This document shows, piece by piece, positions 53,907 through 62,267 of a stretch of 64,000 nt of DNA. The position numbers and the translations under genes are program-made. Origin of the DNA: an uncultured Chitinophagaceae bacterium (GTDB lineage Bacteria > Bacteroidota > Bacteroidia > Chitinophagales > Chitinophagaceae); assembly GCA_937958995.1 (NCBI GenBank), contig CALGAP010000007.1, positions 186,001 through 250,000 on the forward strand. The letters are read 5' to 3'. The first letter of the stretch is position 1, and each line of letters begins with the position of its first letter. Under the pieces are notes generated by a model. The model worked only from the letters and a program-made list of their open reading frames with translations. It did not search any database and was not told where the DNA came from.

Positions 53907-54938
53907 ATGAAAAAAGAAGACATCCTCCAGCAGCTGTACATCGACTACTATTCCGCCACGCCCAAGTACCTGCAACTGGCTAATGCCATCATCAAGGCTA
54001 TAGCGGAAGGAAAGATACAGAAGGATGAGCTGCTGCCATCGATCAACGAGCTGAGTTTTGAATTTGAAATATCAAGAGACACGGCCGAGAAGGGATATAA
54101 GCATCTCAAAAAGATCGGCGTGCTGGGCTCGGTTCCGGGCAAGGGATATTTTGTGAAAAATACCGAGGTGGGACAGCAGCTGAAAATATTCCTGCTGTTT
54201 AATAAACTGAGCGCCCATAAGAAGATCATCTACGATGCCTTTGTGGCTTCACTGGGTGAAATGGCTTCGGTAGATTTTTATATATATAATAATGACTTCG
54301 ACTTTTTTAAAAGACTGATCAATAATAAAAAAAGCGACTATACGCACTATGTCATTGTGCCACATTTCCTGGATGGCGGTGAAAATGCGTATGAGCTGAT
54401 CAATACGATTCCGAAGCAAAAATTGATACTGTTAGATAAGCTGGTGGCCGGTGTGGATGGTAAGTATGGTGCGGTATATCAAAACTTCGAAAATGATATA
54501 TATGCTGCCCTGGAGCAGTCGCTGGAGCATTTGAGTAAATATCACACCATAAAAATCATTTTCCCGGAATACACTTATCACCCGCACGAAATATTGAAGG
54601 GCTTCTACAGGTTTTGCCAGCAATATGCTTTCAACTATAAAGTGGTGCACGAAATCGCCAACGAACCGGTGAAGGAAGGCGAAGTATTTATTAACCTTAT
54701 GGAAAATGACCTGGTGATACTGATCGAAAAGATACTGGCCACTAAACTAAAGGTGGGCAGGCACGTGGGCGTGATCTCGTATAACGAAACGCCGCTGAAG
54801 AAGATCATCCTGAACGGCATCACCACCATCAGCACCGATTTCCAGATGATGGGTGAAAAAGCGGCGCAACTGATATTGGAGCAATCCACCGAACATATCG
54901 AAATACCTTTCTACCTCACCCTGAGGGCTTCTTTATAA
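53907..54938 (+). CDS. GntR-family regulator with sugar-binding domain (likely rhamnose operon regulator)
   Basis: 343 residues. The N-terminal winged helix of GntR type reads YLQLANAIIKAIAEGKIQKDELLPSINELSFEFEISRDTAEKGYKHLKK, and from residue 90 a periplasmic-binding-protein-like domain follows (KIFLLFNKLSAHKKIIYDAFVASLG, YTHYVIVPHFLDGG, KLILLDKLVAGVDGKYGAVYQNFENDIYAALEQ, VGVISYNETPLKKIILNGITTISTDFQMMGEKAAQLILEQ). This is an AraR-like architecture. It is divergent from rhaT and the whole rhamnose operon, so it likely represses or activates it with L-rhamnose or a phosphorylated intermediate as ligand. An extensive inverted repeat sits in its leader. Confidence 0.9.
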   Translation: MKKEDILQQLYIDYYSATPKYLQLANAIIKAIAEGKIQKDELLPSINELSFEFEISRDTAEKGYKHLKKIGVLGSVPGKGYFVKNTEVGQQLKIFLLFNKLSAHKKIIYDAFVASLGEMASVDFYIYNNDFDFFKRLINNKKSDYTHYVIVPHFLDGGENAYELINTIPKQKLILLDKLVAGVDGKYGAVYQNFENDIYAALEQSLEHLSKYHTIKIIFPEYTYHPHEILKGFYRFCQQYAFNYKVVHEIANEPVKEGEVFINLMENDLVILIEKILATKLKVGRHVGVISYNETPLKKIILNGITTISTDFQMMGEKAAQLILEQSTEHIEIPFYLTLRASL

Positions 54939-55121
54939 GGACTTCCCACAAAAAGTCTATACCCGAATAGTACCAAATGCCCGTTTGAACGTTTTAGTTA
55001 TAGTACTAAACGAATACCTGTTAGTCAATTTCTGATTACGTGTGCCGTTGCGCATTGAGAAAATGCTGCCATACCCAACGCGTAGCCGAATTGGCTGTAT
55101 ACGGCCATTAAAACCAAACCG

Positions 55122-55718
55122 ATGCACCTGGAGAACAACCTTCATGATTTTTCATTTGATGCTTTCAAACGGGGTGATACACGCGCTCTACAAGTGATAT
55201 TCAGGAAATTTTACCCGCCGCTTTGTCTTTTTGCGGAGCGCATGCTGCAGGACCGCCAGGCCGCCGAAGACCTGGCGGGCGATACCATGCTGAAGCTTTG
55301 GAACCGCCATACCGATTTTGAAAATATGCAGAATGTGAAGGCTTTTTTATACATCACCACGCGCAATGCCTGCCTGAACCTTTTGAAACAAATGCAGCGT
55401 GAGTCGCTCTCAAAAAAGCAGTTTGCCTATGTATCGGGCCATCAGGAAGGGTTTATATTAAATGAAATAGTAAGGGTCGAAGTGATGCGAGAAATTTACG
55501 AGGAGATTGACAAACTGCCGGCGCAGTGCCAGCGCATTTTCAAGATGAGTTATTTTGAAGGCAGGAATAACCACGAGATTGCTGAAATATTAGAGCTTTC
55601 TATACATACGATAAAAAATCAGAAAGCACGCGCCATCCAGTTATTACGCACGCGACTGCCCGATTTGAATATGGTCACCCTGATGTTACTGTTTTCGGGT
55701 GTTTACCACGATATATGA
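55122..55718 (+). CDS. ECF-type RNA polymerase sigma factor (FecI-like)
   Basis: 198 residues. Region 2 is FYPPLCLFAERMLQDRQAAEDLAGDTMLKLWNRHTDF and region 4 is IDKLPAQCQRIFKMSYFEGRNNHEIAEILELSIHTIKNQKARAIQLLRTRL, the Bacteroidota SusC-linked ECF group. Its anti-sigma partner is normally the next gene; here the FecR gene at 56836 is 1.1 kb away and the SusC/SusD pair normally following FecR is absent. The C-terminal MLLFSGVYHDI is short and hydrophobic as usual. Confidence 0.94.
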   Translation: MHLENNLHDFSFDAFKRGDTRALQVIFRKFYPPLCLFAERMLQDRQAAEDLAGDTMLKLWNRHTDFENMQNVKAFLYITTRNACLNLLKQMQRESLSKKQFAYVSGHQEGFILNEIVRVEVMREIYEEIDKLPAQCQRIFKMSYFEGRNNHEIAEILELSIHTIKNQKARAIQLLRTRLPDLNMVTLMLLFSGVYHDI

Positions 55719-55862
55719 AAAGCAACCAGGATAAGAAGTAACATTTTTCCACAATCACACTTTTTTTTACTGGCCGTTTAGTAAAAACATCTCCCATTGT
55801 TGTTTCTATACTGAGTGTAGCCATCAACTTTTTGTGATCAATGGGATGTATCAAAAGACGAG

Positions 55863-55972
55863 CCGCCCGGTTCTTTGCTCATGCTATGTATATGTGAGAA
55901 TACCGAGCGGGAATCTCATGTGACTGTTTGGTTGGGTCACTACAAGGGAGTGTTTCTACTCTCCCTTTATTC
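55863..55972 (+). ncRNA. Candidate structured RNA with terminal hairpin between the sigma and FecR genes
   Basis: Three consecutive stem-loops can be drawn. The first joins CCGCCCGGT (55863-55871) with ACCGAGCGG (55902-55910), 8 of 9 pairs, and holds an inner CTCA/TGAG stem (55878-55881 with 55895-55898). The second is GTGAC (55920-55924) with GTCAC (55936-55940). The third is AAGGGAG (55944-55950) with CTCCCTT (55961-55967), followed by TATT. No open frame fits here. No known RNA family is claimed; it could be a leader, a small RNA or a 3' untranslated region of the sigma gene. Confidence 0.4.
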
Positions 55973-56129
55973 TAAGAAATTATGCTTGTCGTTATAAAGA
56001 ATCTTGTACCACTATTGGAAGTCATGATTTGTGTTAAATGGGCAAATCAACGGCAGTTTTTTTAATTCGCATTCCTCAGTGCATCAACACCTCTTCACTG
56101 GTACAGAAGAGGCAAGGAATCCCCCGAAC

Positions 56130-56157
56130 GGCCGGGCATTCATGTCCGGCCTTTTAT
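56130..56157 (+). terminator. Terminator hairpin in the sigma/FecR gap
   Basis: GGCCGGGCAT folds with ATGTCCGGCC (one G-T pair) and is followed by TTTTAT. No gene ends nearby, so it may end an unannotated transcript begun after the sigma gene. Confidence 0.6.
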
Positions 56158-56835
56158 GCCATACCTGGCCGTTGACGGTTGATTCCTGGGCCTGACGCTT
56201 GTTCAACACTTCTTGCCAATTAATAAAAAGCCCGGGCGCCGGTGACAACTTCATGCTTGCAGGAGCGACAATACAAGTCATGAATCGCACAGGCGCCATG
56301 AAAAACCATTACACTATGCTGACCCTCTGTTTCCTGTAACATAGTAAATGACTACTGGCACTCCTGTGCGTCAGCCCTATCACCTGCTGACCCTGGGCTA
56401 ACGGAGAGATGAAACATGCTCCGTCTCAGAAAACAAATAAGTTAACCCCGCTAAAAAAATTACCACGTAAATATCTAACCGATTTTTCTATTTTGACGAA
56501 GTGCCTTCATAAAAAGTTTTACACCATTACCTTAGGTTGTAAATGCTAACACTTATAAGCCTATAAAGGAATCCGATATTCAGCACTGTATCATTGATTA
56601 AACGATACCCGGCGGGTACTCAGCCCCGACCTTACCACCGAACTTTTCCCCCTTGACATATTGATTGTTGATTCTTTCTCCAACCTCATATCCCCGTGCC
56701 TTTTCCATGCTTTTCATCAATTTTTTAAAACGTTTTAGTCCCCTCAACCATAAATATTGTTTTTACCATTAGCCCCTCAGCAGGTATCAGCACTCATGGG
56801 GCCGACTGGCAATCAACCCACAAAATTTACAGTCA
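56158..56835. other. Gene-free stretch before the FecR gene
   Basis: No convincing gene. A mini-frame at 56298-56339 reads MKNHYTMLTLCFL then stop, which resembles the first residues of an exported protein, so part of a SusC-type or similar gene may have been lost here. An ACGGAG/CTCCGT inverted repeat is at about 56400-56430. The remainder is AT-rich with no recognisable element. Confidence 0.4.
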
Positions 56836-58032
56836 ATGAAAGATCAACAGGTAGAAAAAGCTTCGCAGATCGCTTCGCTAGTCGTGAAGTATATGCAGGA
56901 TAACCTGTCGCCGCAGGAGCAGGCCGAACTGGATACCTGGCTGCAGGAAGACAGCGAAAACTACCTGCTCATGGAAGAAATGGTGGACGACAACAAACTC
57001 GGCAAATCGCTGAGTGAGTTGCAATCCTACGACCATGATGCGGCCTTTCAGCGGCTGAACGAACGCATCAGCAATACAACGCCTGTTATCAGAAAAAAAT
57101 CATTCAAAGCCCGGTACGAGGCCGCCGCTGCGCTGCTGGTATTGACTGCGGGCGCTTACTGGCTGTATTCAGAAAAAAATACCGCACCGCCGGCCATCAC
57201 GCAGCAAACCGATCTCGACAGCATCTTACCCGGTGGTAAAAAAGCCATTCTAACTTTGAGTGATGGCACCACCATCGAACTCAACAACCAGCATCAAGGC
57301 ATCATTGCAAAAGATGGCGACAATATCATAGAGCAATCACAACCCGGAAGATTGAACTACTCCGCAGTCAAACGCGGCCATGATACCGCCACAGCGGAAC
57401 ATACACTAACAGTGCCCCGCCGCGGCGAGTACAGCATCGCGCTCGGCGATGGCACGGTAGTGTGGTTAAATGCATCCTCTACGCTGCGTTTCCCTGTGCC
57501 ATTCAGAGAAGAGGAACGAAGGGTAAAACTCATTGGCGAAGGTTATTTCCAGGTGGCGAACAATCCATCGCGGCCTTTTGTGGTGGAGGTGGATAGCGTG
57601 GAAGTGCGCGCGCTGGGAACGGAATTTAATATCACTGCTTACCCCGAAGACAAAAAGCTAGGCGCCGCCCTGGTGCAAGGGCTTATCAGCATTTCACATA
57701 AAGACAAAGAGCACCTGCTGAAACCCGGCAATATTGCTGAGATCAATCAACATGGTAAACTCCGGATCAAGCAAGCCGATATAGAAGAACTGACCGCCTG
57801 GAAAAATGGTGAATTCATTTTTCACAATACTCCCTTCTTCCACCTCATGAACCAGTTTGCCCGCTGGTACGATATCGAAGTCAGTTACCCCGAAGGCATC
57901 CCGCCAATCAATTTCACCGGCGGTCTGCAGCGGGCCGATGGCATATACCACGTCATCCATCTCCTTGAACTCACCGGCGAAGTGCGCTTTACCATCGAGG
58001 GCCGCAAAGTGATGGTGTACCCGGCAAAATAG
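56836..58032 (+). CDS. FecR-family anti-sigma factor
   Basis: 398 residues. A cytoplasmic sigma-binding N-terminus (LVVKYMQDNLSPQEQAELDTWLQED) is followed by one membrane helix (YEAAAALLVLTAGAYWLYS, about 95-113) and the periplasmic FecR domain (LTVPRRGEYSIALGDGTVVWLNASSTLRFPVPFREEERRVKLIGEGYFQV, FVVEVDSVEVRALGTEFNITAYPEDKKLGAALVQG, AWKNGEFIFHNTPFFHLMNQFARWYDIEVSY). It would hold the sigma factor until an outer-membrane receptor signals. No SusC with an STN domain follows; the next gene is a phospholipase D. The sigma gene is 1.1 kb upstream instead of adjacent. Confidence 0.94.
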   Translation: MKDQQVEKASQIASLVVKYMQDNLSPQEQAELDTWLQEDSENYLLMEEMVDDNKLGKSLSELQSYDHDAAFQRLNERISNTTPVIRKKSFKARYEAAAALLVLTAGAYWLYSEKNTAPPAITQQTDLDSILPGGKKAILTLSDGTTIELNNQHQGIIAKDGDNIIEQSQPGRLNYSAVKRGHDTATAEHTLTVPRRGEYSIALGDGTVVWLNASSTLRFPVPFREEERRVKLIGEGYFQVANNPSRPFVVEVDSVEVRALGTEFNITAYPEDKKLGAALVQGLISISHKDKEHLLKPGNIAEINQHGKLRIKQADIEELTAWKNGEFIFHNTPFFHLMNQFARWYDIEVSYPEGIPPINFTGGLQRADGIYHVIHLLELTGEVRFTIEGRKVMVYPAK

Positions 58033-58111
58033 CGTGTAGCAACGCTGCCCGGCATTCTGGTGTCATTGATTATAAACCTCGAATGCTAACCGGCGACGGT
58101 AGAGCAGAACG

Positions 58112-58140
58112 ACCGGCATGAGTTTTTCATGCCGGTTTTG
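58112..58140 (+). terminator. Rho-independent terminator after the FecR gene
   Basis: ACCGGCATGA (58112-58121) pairs perfectly with TCATGCCGGT (58127-58136) around GTTTT and is followed by TTTTG... It separates the anti-sigma gene from the PLD gene, showing that no SusC gene is co-transcribed with it. Confidence 0.85.
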
Positions 58141-58157
58141 TACTAACTTCCTCTATT

Positions 58158-59327
58158 ATGTCGGCCAGCTACAAAGTGTCTTCTGCTTATACCAACTTCA
58201 ACAGGGTGCGCCTGGTACGCGGGGGGCGCGACTATTTCAATGAGCTGGCAGACCTCATACGCAAGGCTACCCAAAGCATACATCTGCAGGTATATATTTT
58301 CATTGCTGATGAGACCGGTCAGCTGATTGCCGAAGAACTGATTGAGGCCGCCAAAAGAGGCGTGCAGGTGTTTGTGCTGGCCGATGGTTATGCCTCAAAA
58401 GACCTGCCCAAAGAATTTATCCGGCGAATGCGCAGCGCCGGCATCCGTTTCCGCTTTTTCGAACCGCTCCTGAAAAGTGAGCGCTTTTACCTGGGCCGCC
58501 GCCTGCATCACAAAGTGGTGGTGGCAGATGGCTACTATGGCCTGGTGGGCGGCATCAATATCAGCAACAACTACAACGACCTGGCGGAGGATCCCTCCTG
58601 GCTCGACTTTGCGCTCCTGGTGGAAGGCGAAGCTGCACACGAACTGCAAAAAGTGTGTGCTGGTCGCTGGATAAAACCTACCCTGCGCCTGAAAAAGAAA
58701 AAACTGTTGCACGATGTCCCTTATGAAATGCCCAAAGAAGAATGCCTCGTGCGCATACGCCGCAACGATTGGGTAAAACGCAGCAACCAGATTTCGCGCA
58801 GTTACGTGGAAATGCTGCAACACTCCACCTCGCATGTTATCATTATGTCGAGTTATTTTTTGCCCGGCCGCATTATCCGCTATAATCTCTCGCGCGCTGC
58901 CAAACGAGGCATCAAAATATCAGTGATTGTGACGGGCGAATCGGATATAAAACTGGCCAAACACGCCGAAAGGTATATGTACCGCTGGCTGCTGAAAAGA
59001 AAGATCAGGATTTTTGAATACACTAAAAACATACTCCACGCCAAAGTGGCCACCAGCGATGGCAGATTTTCCACGATTGGCTCATACAATGTAAATGATA
59101 TAAGCGCCTATGCCAGCGTGGAATTGAACCTCGACGTGCGCAACGAAGAGTTTGCCGGAAACATGCAAAAATTATTGGAGCAAATCATTAAGCGCGACTG
59201 CGTGGAAGTGACGGAGGAATCGTATATCACCAAATATCATTTTTTCAAGCGCTTACTGCAGTATTTTTCTTACCTGGTGGTGCGGGTGCTTTATTACCTG
59301 TTCACATTTTACTTTAAGCAACAATAA
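58158..59327 (+). CDS. Phospholipase D-like / cardiolipin synthase-type protein
   Basis: 389 residues with two HKD motifs: LHHKVVVADG with His117, Lys119 and Asp124, and LHAKVATSDG with His294, Lys296 and Asp301. The intervening fold (RKATQSIHLQVYIFIADETG, HVIIMSSYFLPGRIIRYNL) is that of PLD-superfamily phosphatidyltransferases. There is no N-terminal membrane anchor, while a hydrophobic tail (YFSYLVVRVLYYLFTFYF) may associate with the membrane. It is likely a cardiolipin synthase (ClsB-like) rather than a toxin or nuclease. The stop abuts the convergent gene at 59328. Confidence 0.9.
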   Translation: MSASYKVSSAYTNFNRVRLVRGGRDYFNELADLIRKATQSIHLQVYIFIADETGQLIAEELIEAAKRGVQVFVLADGYASKDLPKEFIRRMRSAGIRFRFFEPLLKSERFYLGRRLHHKVVVADGYYGLVGGINISNNYNDLAEDPSWLDFALLVEGEAAHELQKVCAGRWIKPTLRLKKKKLLHDVPYEMPKEECLVRIRRNDWVKRSNQISRSYVEMLQHSTSHVIIMSSYFLPGRIIRYNLSRAAKRGIKISVIVTGESDIKLAKHAERYMYRWLLKRKIRIFEYTKNILHAKVATSDGRFSTIGSYNVNDISAYASVELNLDVRNEEFAGNMQKLLEQIIKRDCVEVTEESYITKYHFFKRLLQYFSYLVVRVLYYLFTFYFKQQ

Positions 59328-60335
59328 TCACCTGCCCGCAATACGCTGCATCATTGAGCGGAAAGCGGCCCAGTCCCAGTTGCGAAACCGCCCGCGCTGC
59401 ACAACCATATCATTGCCATAAGCGCCCTGCAAATAGTAGTGGAATGTAAAACGTGCATCAGGATCTTTCCAACCAATGATCTGGCCAAAACGAAGATCAT
59501 TAAACACCAGCGTGTCGCCCCATTTCTCCACGGTATAATATCCCTGCGAAAATTTGGTAAGATCTACCAGGTCTTCCATGTCCTTCACGGGGATGAGTAA
59601 AGAATCGTTGCGCGGGAAATAGTAGAGCGGCATATTATACCTGCGGTCAAATACCGAGCGGTGACCGATATAATATCCCTTATCGCTTTCCAACACCACA
59701 AACCACAACAAATTATTGAAAGGTGTGGGTGTGGTGAAATGCCGGTGGTAAATGATATTCTGCCGCTGTGCGATTTTTTTTACATCGCTTTCCACAACCG
59801 TTTTATTCACCAGGCTCACCAGCAAATAGAAAACACACCAGCCGATAGTGACTACTGACCAGAACACACGTTGCACGTGGGTGCGCTTCAGGAGCAGCCA
59901 CACAAACACAATGCCCGGCACTATCGAAAACAGCGGATCCACCACGAAAAGGAAATGAAACGAAAAACGTGCGTCGTTGAAGGGTTCGAACCAGCCGGTG
60001 CCATAGGCATTGAAGGCATCGAGCACGATATGCACCAGTAGTTCGACGCCGAAAAACCAAAGCCAGGTGCTGAAGCGAACGTCGTGCGGTCTTCGCCAGC
60101 GGTCGGCCAGGTAAGCCAGGACGGGCGTGGCCAGTATCAGAAAAAGAAAGGAATGAGTGAACCCACGGTGTGCCAGCAGGTTGGCCGAAGGACCGTACCA
60201 GAACGAGGCTATGAAATCGATATCGGGTACGCTTTGGGCTACGGCGCCCAGGAATAAGGCCCTTTTGCCGACTTTCTGCCCGACGAACATTTCACCTATA
60301 CAACCGCCCAGCACAATATGCGTGAGTGTATCCAT
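59328..60335 (-). CDS. YdjM/DUF457-family membrane metal-dependent hydrolase
   Basis: 335 residues. N-terminal MDTLTHIVLGGCIGEMFVG, then VPDIDFI and LLAHRGFTHSFLFLILATPVLAYL are the conserved metal-binding His/Asp motifs of the LexA-regulated membrane hydrolase family. Four or more membrane helices occupy the N-terminal 170 residues, and a soluble domain of about 160 residues follows that most family members lack. The function of the family is poorly known. It is convergent with the PLD gene and divergent from the permease gene. Confidence 0.85.
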   Translation of the reverse strand: MDTLTHIVLGGCIGEMFVGQKVGKRALFLGAVAQSVPDIDFIASFWYGPSANLLAHRGFTHSFLFLILATPVLAYLADRWRRPHDVRFSTWLWFFGVELLVHIVLDAFNAYGTGWFEPFNDARFSFHFLFVVDPLFSIVPGIVFVWLLLKRTHVQRVFWSVVTIGWCVFYLLVSLVNKTVVESDVKKIAQRQNIIYHRHFTTPTPFNNLLWFVVLESDKGYYIGHRSVFDRRYNMPLYYFPRNDSLLIPVKDMEDLVDLTKFSQGYYTVEKWGDTLVFNDLRFGQIIGWKDPDARFTFHYYLQGAYGNDMVVQRGRFRNWDWAAFRSMMQRIAGR

Positions 60336-60430
60336 AACTTTTTATCAAATCTGGTGAATATTTAACCGGAGCTTTCGGGTCTCTAATTTTCATCAAATGT
60401 ATATAATAAAGATGTTTATATTTATCTATT

Positions 60431-61744
60431 ATGACCTTAGTTATCATCCTGATTTGCATCTTATCGCTTGTATTATTGATTGCCTGGGGTAAGTTCAATC
60501 CCTTTCTTGCTTTTTTGGTAGTGTCGATTGCTGCCGGCCTGTGGCTGGGCATTCCACTCAACAAAATTGCGCGCTCCGTTGAATACGGTATTGCTGATAC
60601 CATGAAGTCGCTCGTCACCATTATCGGACTCGGCGCGATGCTCGGCAAACTGGTTGCTGAAAGCGGCGCCGCGCAAAAGATCACACAGGTACTGATGAAG
60701 ACATTCGGCGAAAAATACCTGGGCTGGGCGCTCATGGTCACCGGCTTTATCGTGGGCATTCCGCTTTTTTACAATGTGGGTTTTGTGTTGCTGGTGCCGC
60801 TGATTTTCTCCATTACTTACCAGTACAAACTGCCCGCCGTTTATACCGCCGTGCCGATGCTGGCCGCCCTGTCGGTGGCGCATGGCTACCTGCCGCCGCA
60901 TCCCTCTCCTGTTGCCTTGATTGCGCAGTTCAACGCCAACCTGGCTGCTACCTTGGGATATGGCATCATTGTAGCCATACCTGCTATGATTGTGGCAGGA
61001 CCTGTGTTTGCACGCTTTCTGAAAAATATTCATTCTGAACCGCTGCATACTTTTCAGCCCAAATTGATTCCACCCGATCAACTGCCGGGAGCAGCCAACA
61101 GTTTCTTCACCTCCCTGCTGCCCGTATTGCTTTTGGGACTTACCACCCTGGTAGGGCAGGTTTATGCCCTCGAAGGATTCGCTGCTGACCTGAATAGTTT
61201 CCTGGGCGAAGCTTCCATCGTGATGTTGATATCTGTGCTGGTGGCCACCTTCACGCTCGGCACAGGCACGGGCAAGAGCATGAAAGAAGTGATGACCATC
61301 TATGGCGACGCCATGAAAGATATCGCGCTCATCTTATTGATCGTGGCGGGCGCCGGAGTGCTGAAACAAGTATTTGTAGATAGCGGCGTGAGTGATGAAA
61401 TTGCAAAAAGTCTCCAAGGCGTTTCCATTCCGCCCCTGGTACTTGGCTGGATGATCGCCGCCATCATTCGCGTGTGTGTTGGTTCGGCAACAGTGGCCGG
61501 TCTTACCAGCGCCGGCATACTCGCCCCCGCCATTCCGCATATGAATGTTGATCCCAACCTGATGGTGCTTTCCATCGGCGCGGGCAGCCTTATGTTCTCA
61601 CACGTAAACGACAGTGGCTTCTGGCTTTTCAAAGAATATTTCAACTTAAGCATCAAAGACACGATACGCTCCTGGTCGCTGATGGAAACCATTGTTGCGA
61701 TAGTAGGTTTGCTGGGTGTACTGGTATTGGATATTTTCGTGTGA
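60431..61744 (+). CDS. GntP-family permease (gluconate or D-serine type)
   Basis: 437 residues with about 12 membrane segments, for example LVIILICILSLVLLIAWGKF, LGWALMVTGFIVGIPLFYNVGFVLLVPLIFSI, and the conserved AALSVAHGYLPPHPSPVALIAQFNANLAATLGYGIIVAIPAMIVAGP. The C-terminal IRVCVGSATVAGLTSAGILAP and SLMFSHVNDSGFWLFKEYFNLS motifs are typical of GntP. The family includes gluconate/fructuronate transporters and the D-serine transporter DsdX. The next gene encodes RidA and the one after a D-serine-dehydratase-like enzyme, so amino-acid rather than gluconate transport is favoured here. Confidence 0.93.
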   Translation: MTLVIILICILSLVLLIAWGKFNPFLAFLVVSIAAGLWLGIPLNKIARSVEYGIADTMKSLVTIIGLGAMLGKLVAESGAAQKITQVLMKTFGEKYLGWALMVTGFIVGIPLFYNVGFVLLVPLIFSITYQYKLPAVYTAVPMLAALSVAHGYLPPHPSPVALIAQFNANLAATLGYGIIVAIPAMIVAGPVFARFLKNIHSEPLHTFQPKLIPPDQLPGAANSFFTSLLPVLLLGLTTLVGQVYALEGFAADLNSFLGEASIVMLISVLVATFTLGTGTGKSMKEVMTIYGDAMKDIALILLIVAGAGVLKQVFVDSGVSDEIAKSLQGVSIPPLVLGWMIAAIIRVCVGSATVAGLTSAGILAPAIPHMNVDPNLMVLSIGAGSLMFSHVNDSGFWLFKEYFNLSIKDTIRSWSLMETIVAIVGLLGVLVLDIFV

Positions 61745-61791
61745 GAAAAATCCCTTGCCCCATCCGTGATAAAACGTAAAAATCATATACC

Positions 61792-62265
61792 ATGCAAGAC
61801 GACTCCATTGAGAAAAAGATCAGGTCGATGGGTTGGCAACTACCTGTGCTCCCCACCTCGAAAGGTATTTACAAAAGATGTTTGCAGGTTGGTAATATCC
61901 TGTACACTTCGGGTCATGTTTCTGTAAACAATGATGGTTCTTACATACAAGGCAAGCTGGGCCACGACCTCACCGATGAGCAGGGCAAAGAAGCAGCCAG
62001 GCAGTGCGGTCTTGCCATACTGGCAAGCGTGAAAGCACATTTCGGTACGCTTGATAAAATAAAACGCGTAGTCAAGATGCTCGGCTTTGTGAACGCCGTG
62101 CCGGAGTATGAAAAACATCCTGTGGTGATCAATGGATGCAGCGAATTGTTTGCCCAACTCTGGGGTGAAGACTTTGGCATTGGCACGCGCAGTGCCGTAG
62201 GCATGGGCTCGCTGCCCAATAATGTGGCTGTGGAAATTGAGGTTATATTTGAAGTATACGATTAG
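61792..62265 (+). CDS. RidA (YjgF/YER057c/UK114) family protein
   Basis: 157 residues. The RidA fold is shown by QVGNILYTSGHVSVNNDGSYIQGKLGHDLTDEQGKEAARQCGLAILAS and GTRSAVGMGSLPNNVAVEIEVIFEVYD, which holds the Arg that binds the imine carboxylate. It hydrolyses reactive enamines and imines such as 2-aminoacrylate made by PLP enzymes. Its stop is 2 bases from the start of the D-TA-family gene, so the two are translationally linked and probably work in series. Confidence 0.93.
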   Translation: MQDDSIEKKIRSMGWQLPVLPTSKGIYKRCLQVGNILYTSGHVSVNNDGSYIQGKLGHDLTDEQGKEAARQCGLAILASVKAHFGTLDKIKRVVKMLGFVNAVPEYEKHPVVINGCSELFAQLWGEDFGIGTRSAVGMGSLPNNVAVEIEVIFEVYD

Positions 62266-62267
62266 TC

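Noticed and set aside
55861..55912. GAGCCG...CGGTTC words resembling the ends of a group II intron domain V
   Set aside because: The two halves are separated by only two bases, so the domain V stem, bulge and tetraloop are absent, and no reverse transcriptase is nearby. A local hairpin explains the bases better.
56084..56299. 71-residue minus-strand frame in the sigma/FecR gap
   Set aside because: No family resemblance, and it runs across the terminator hairpin at 56130.
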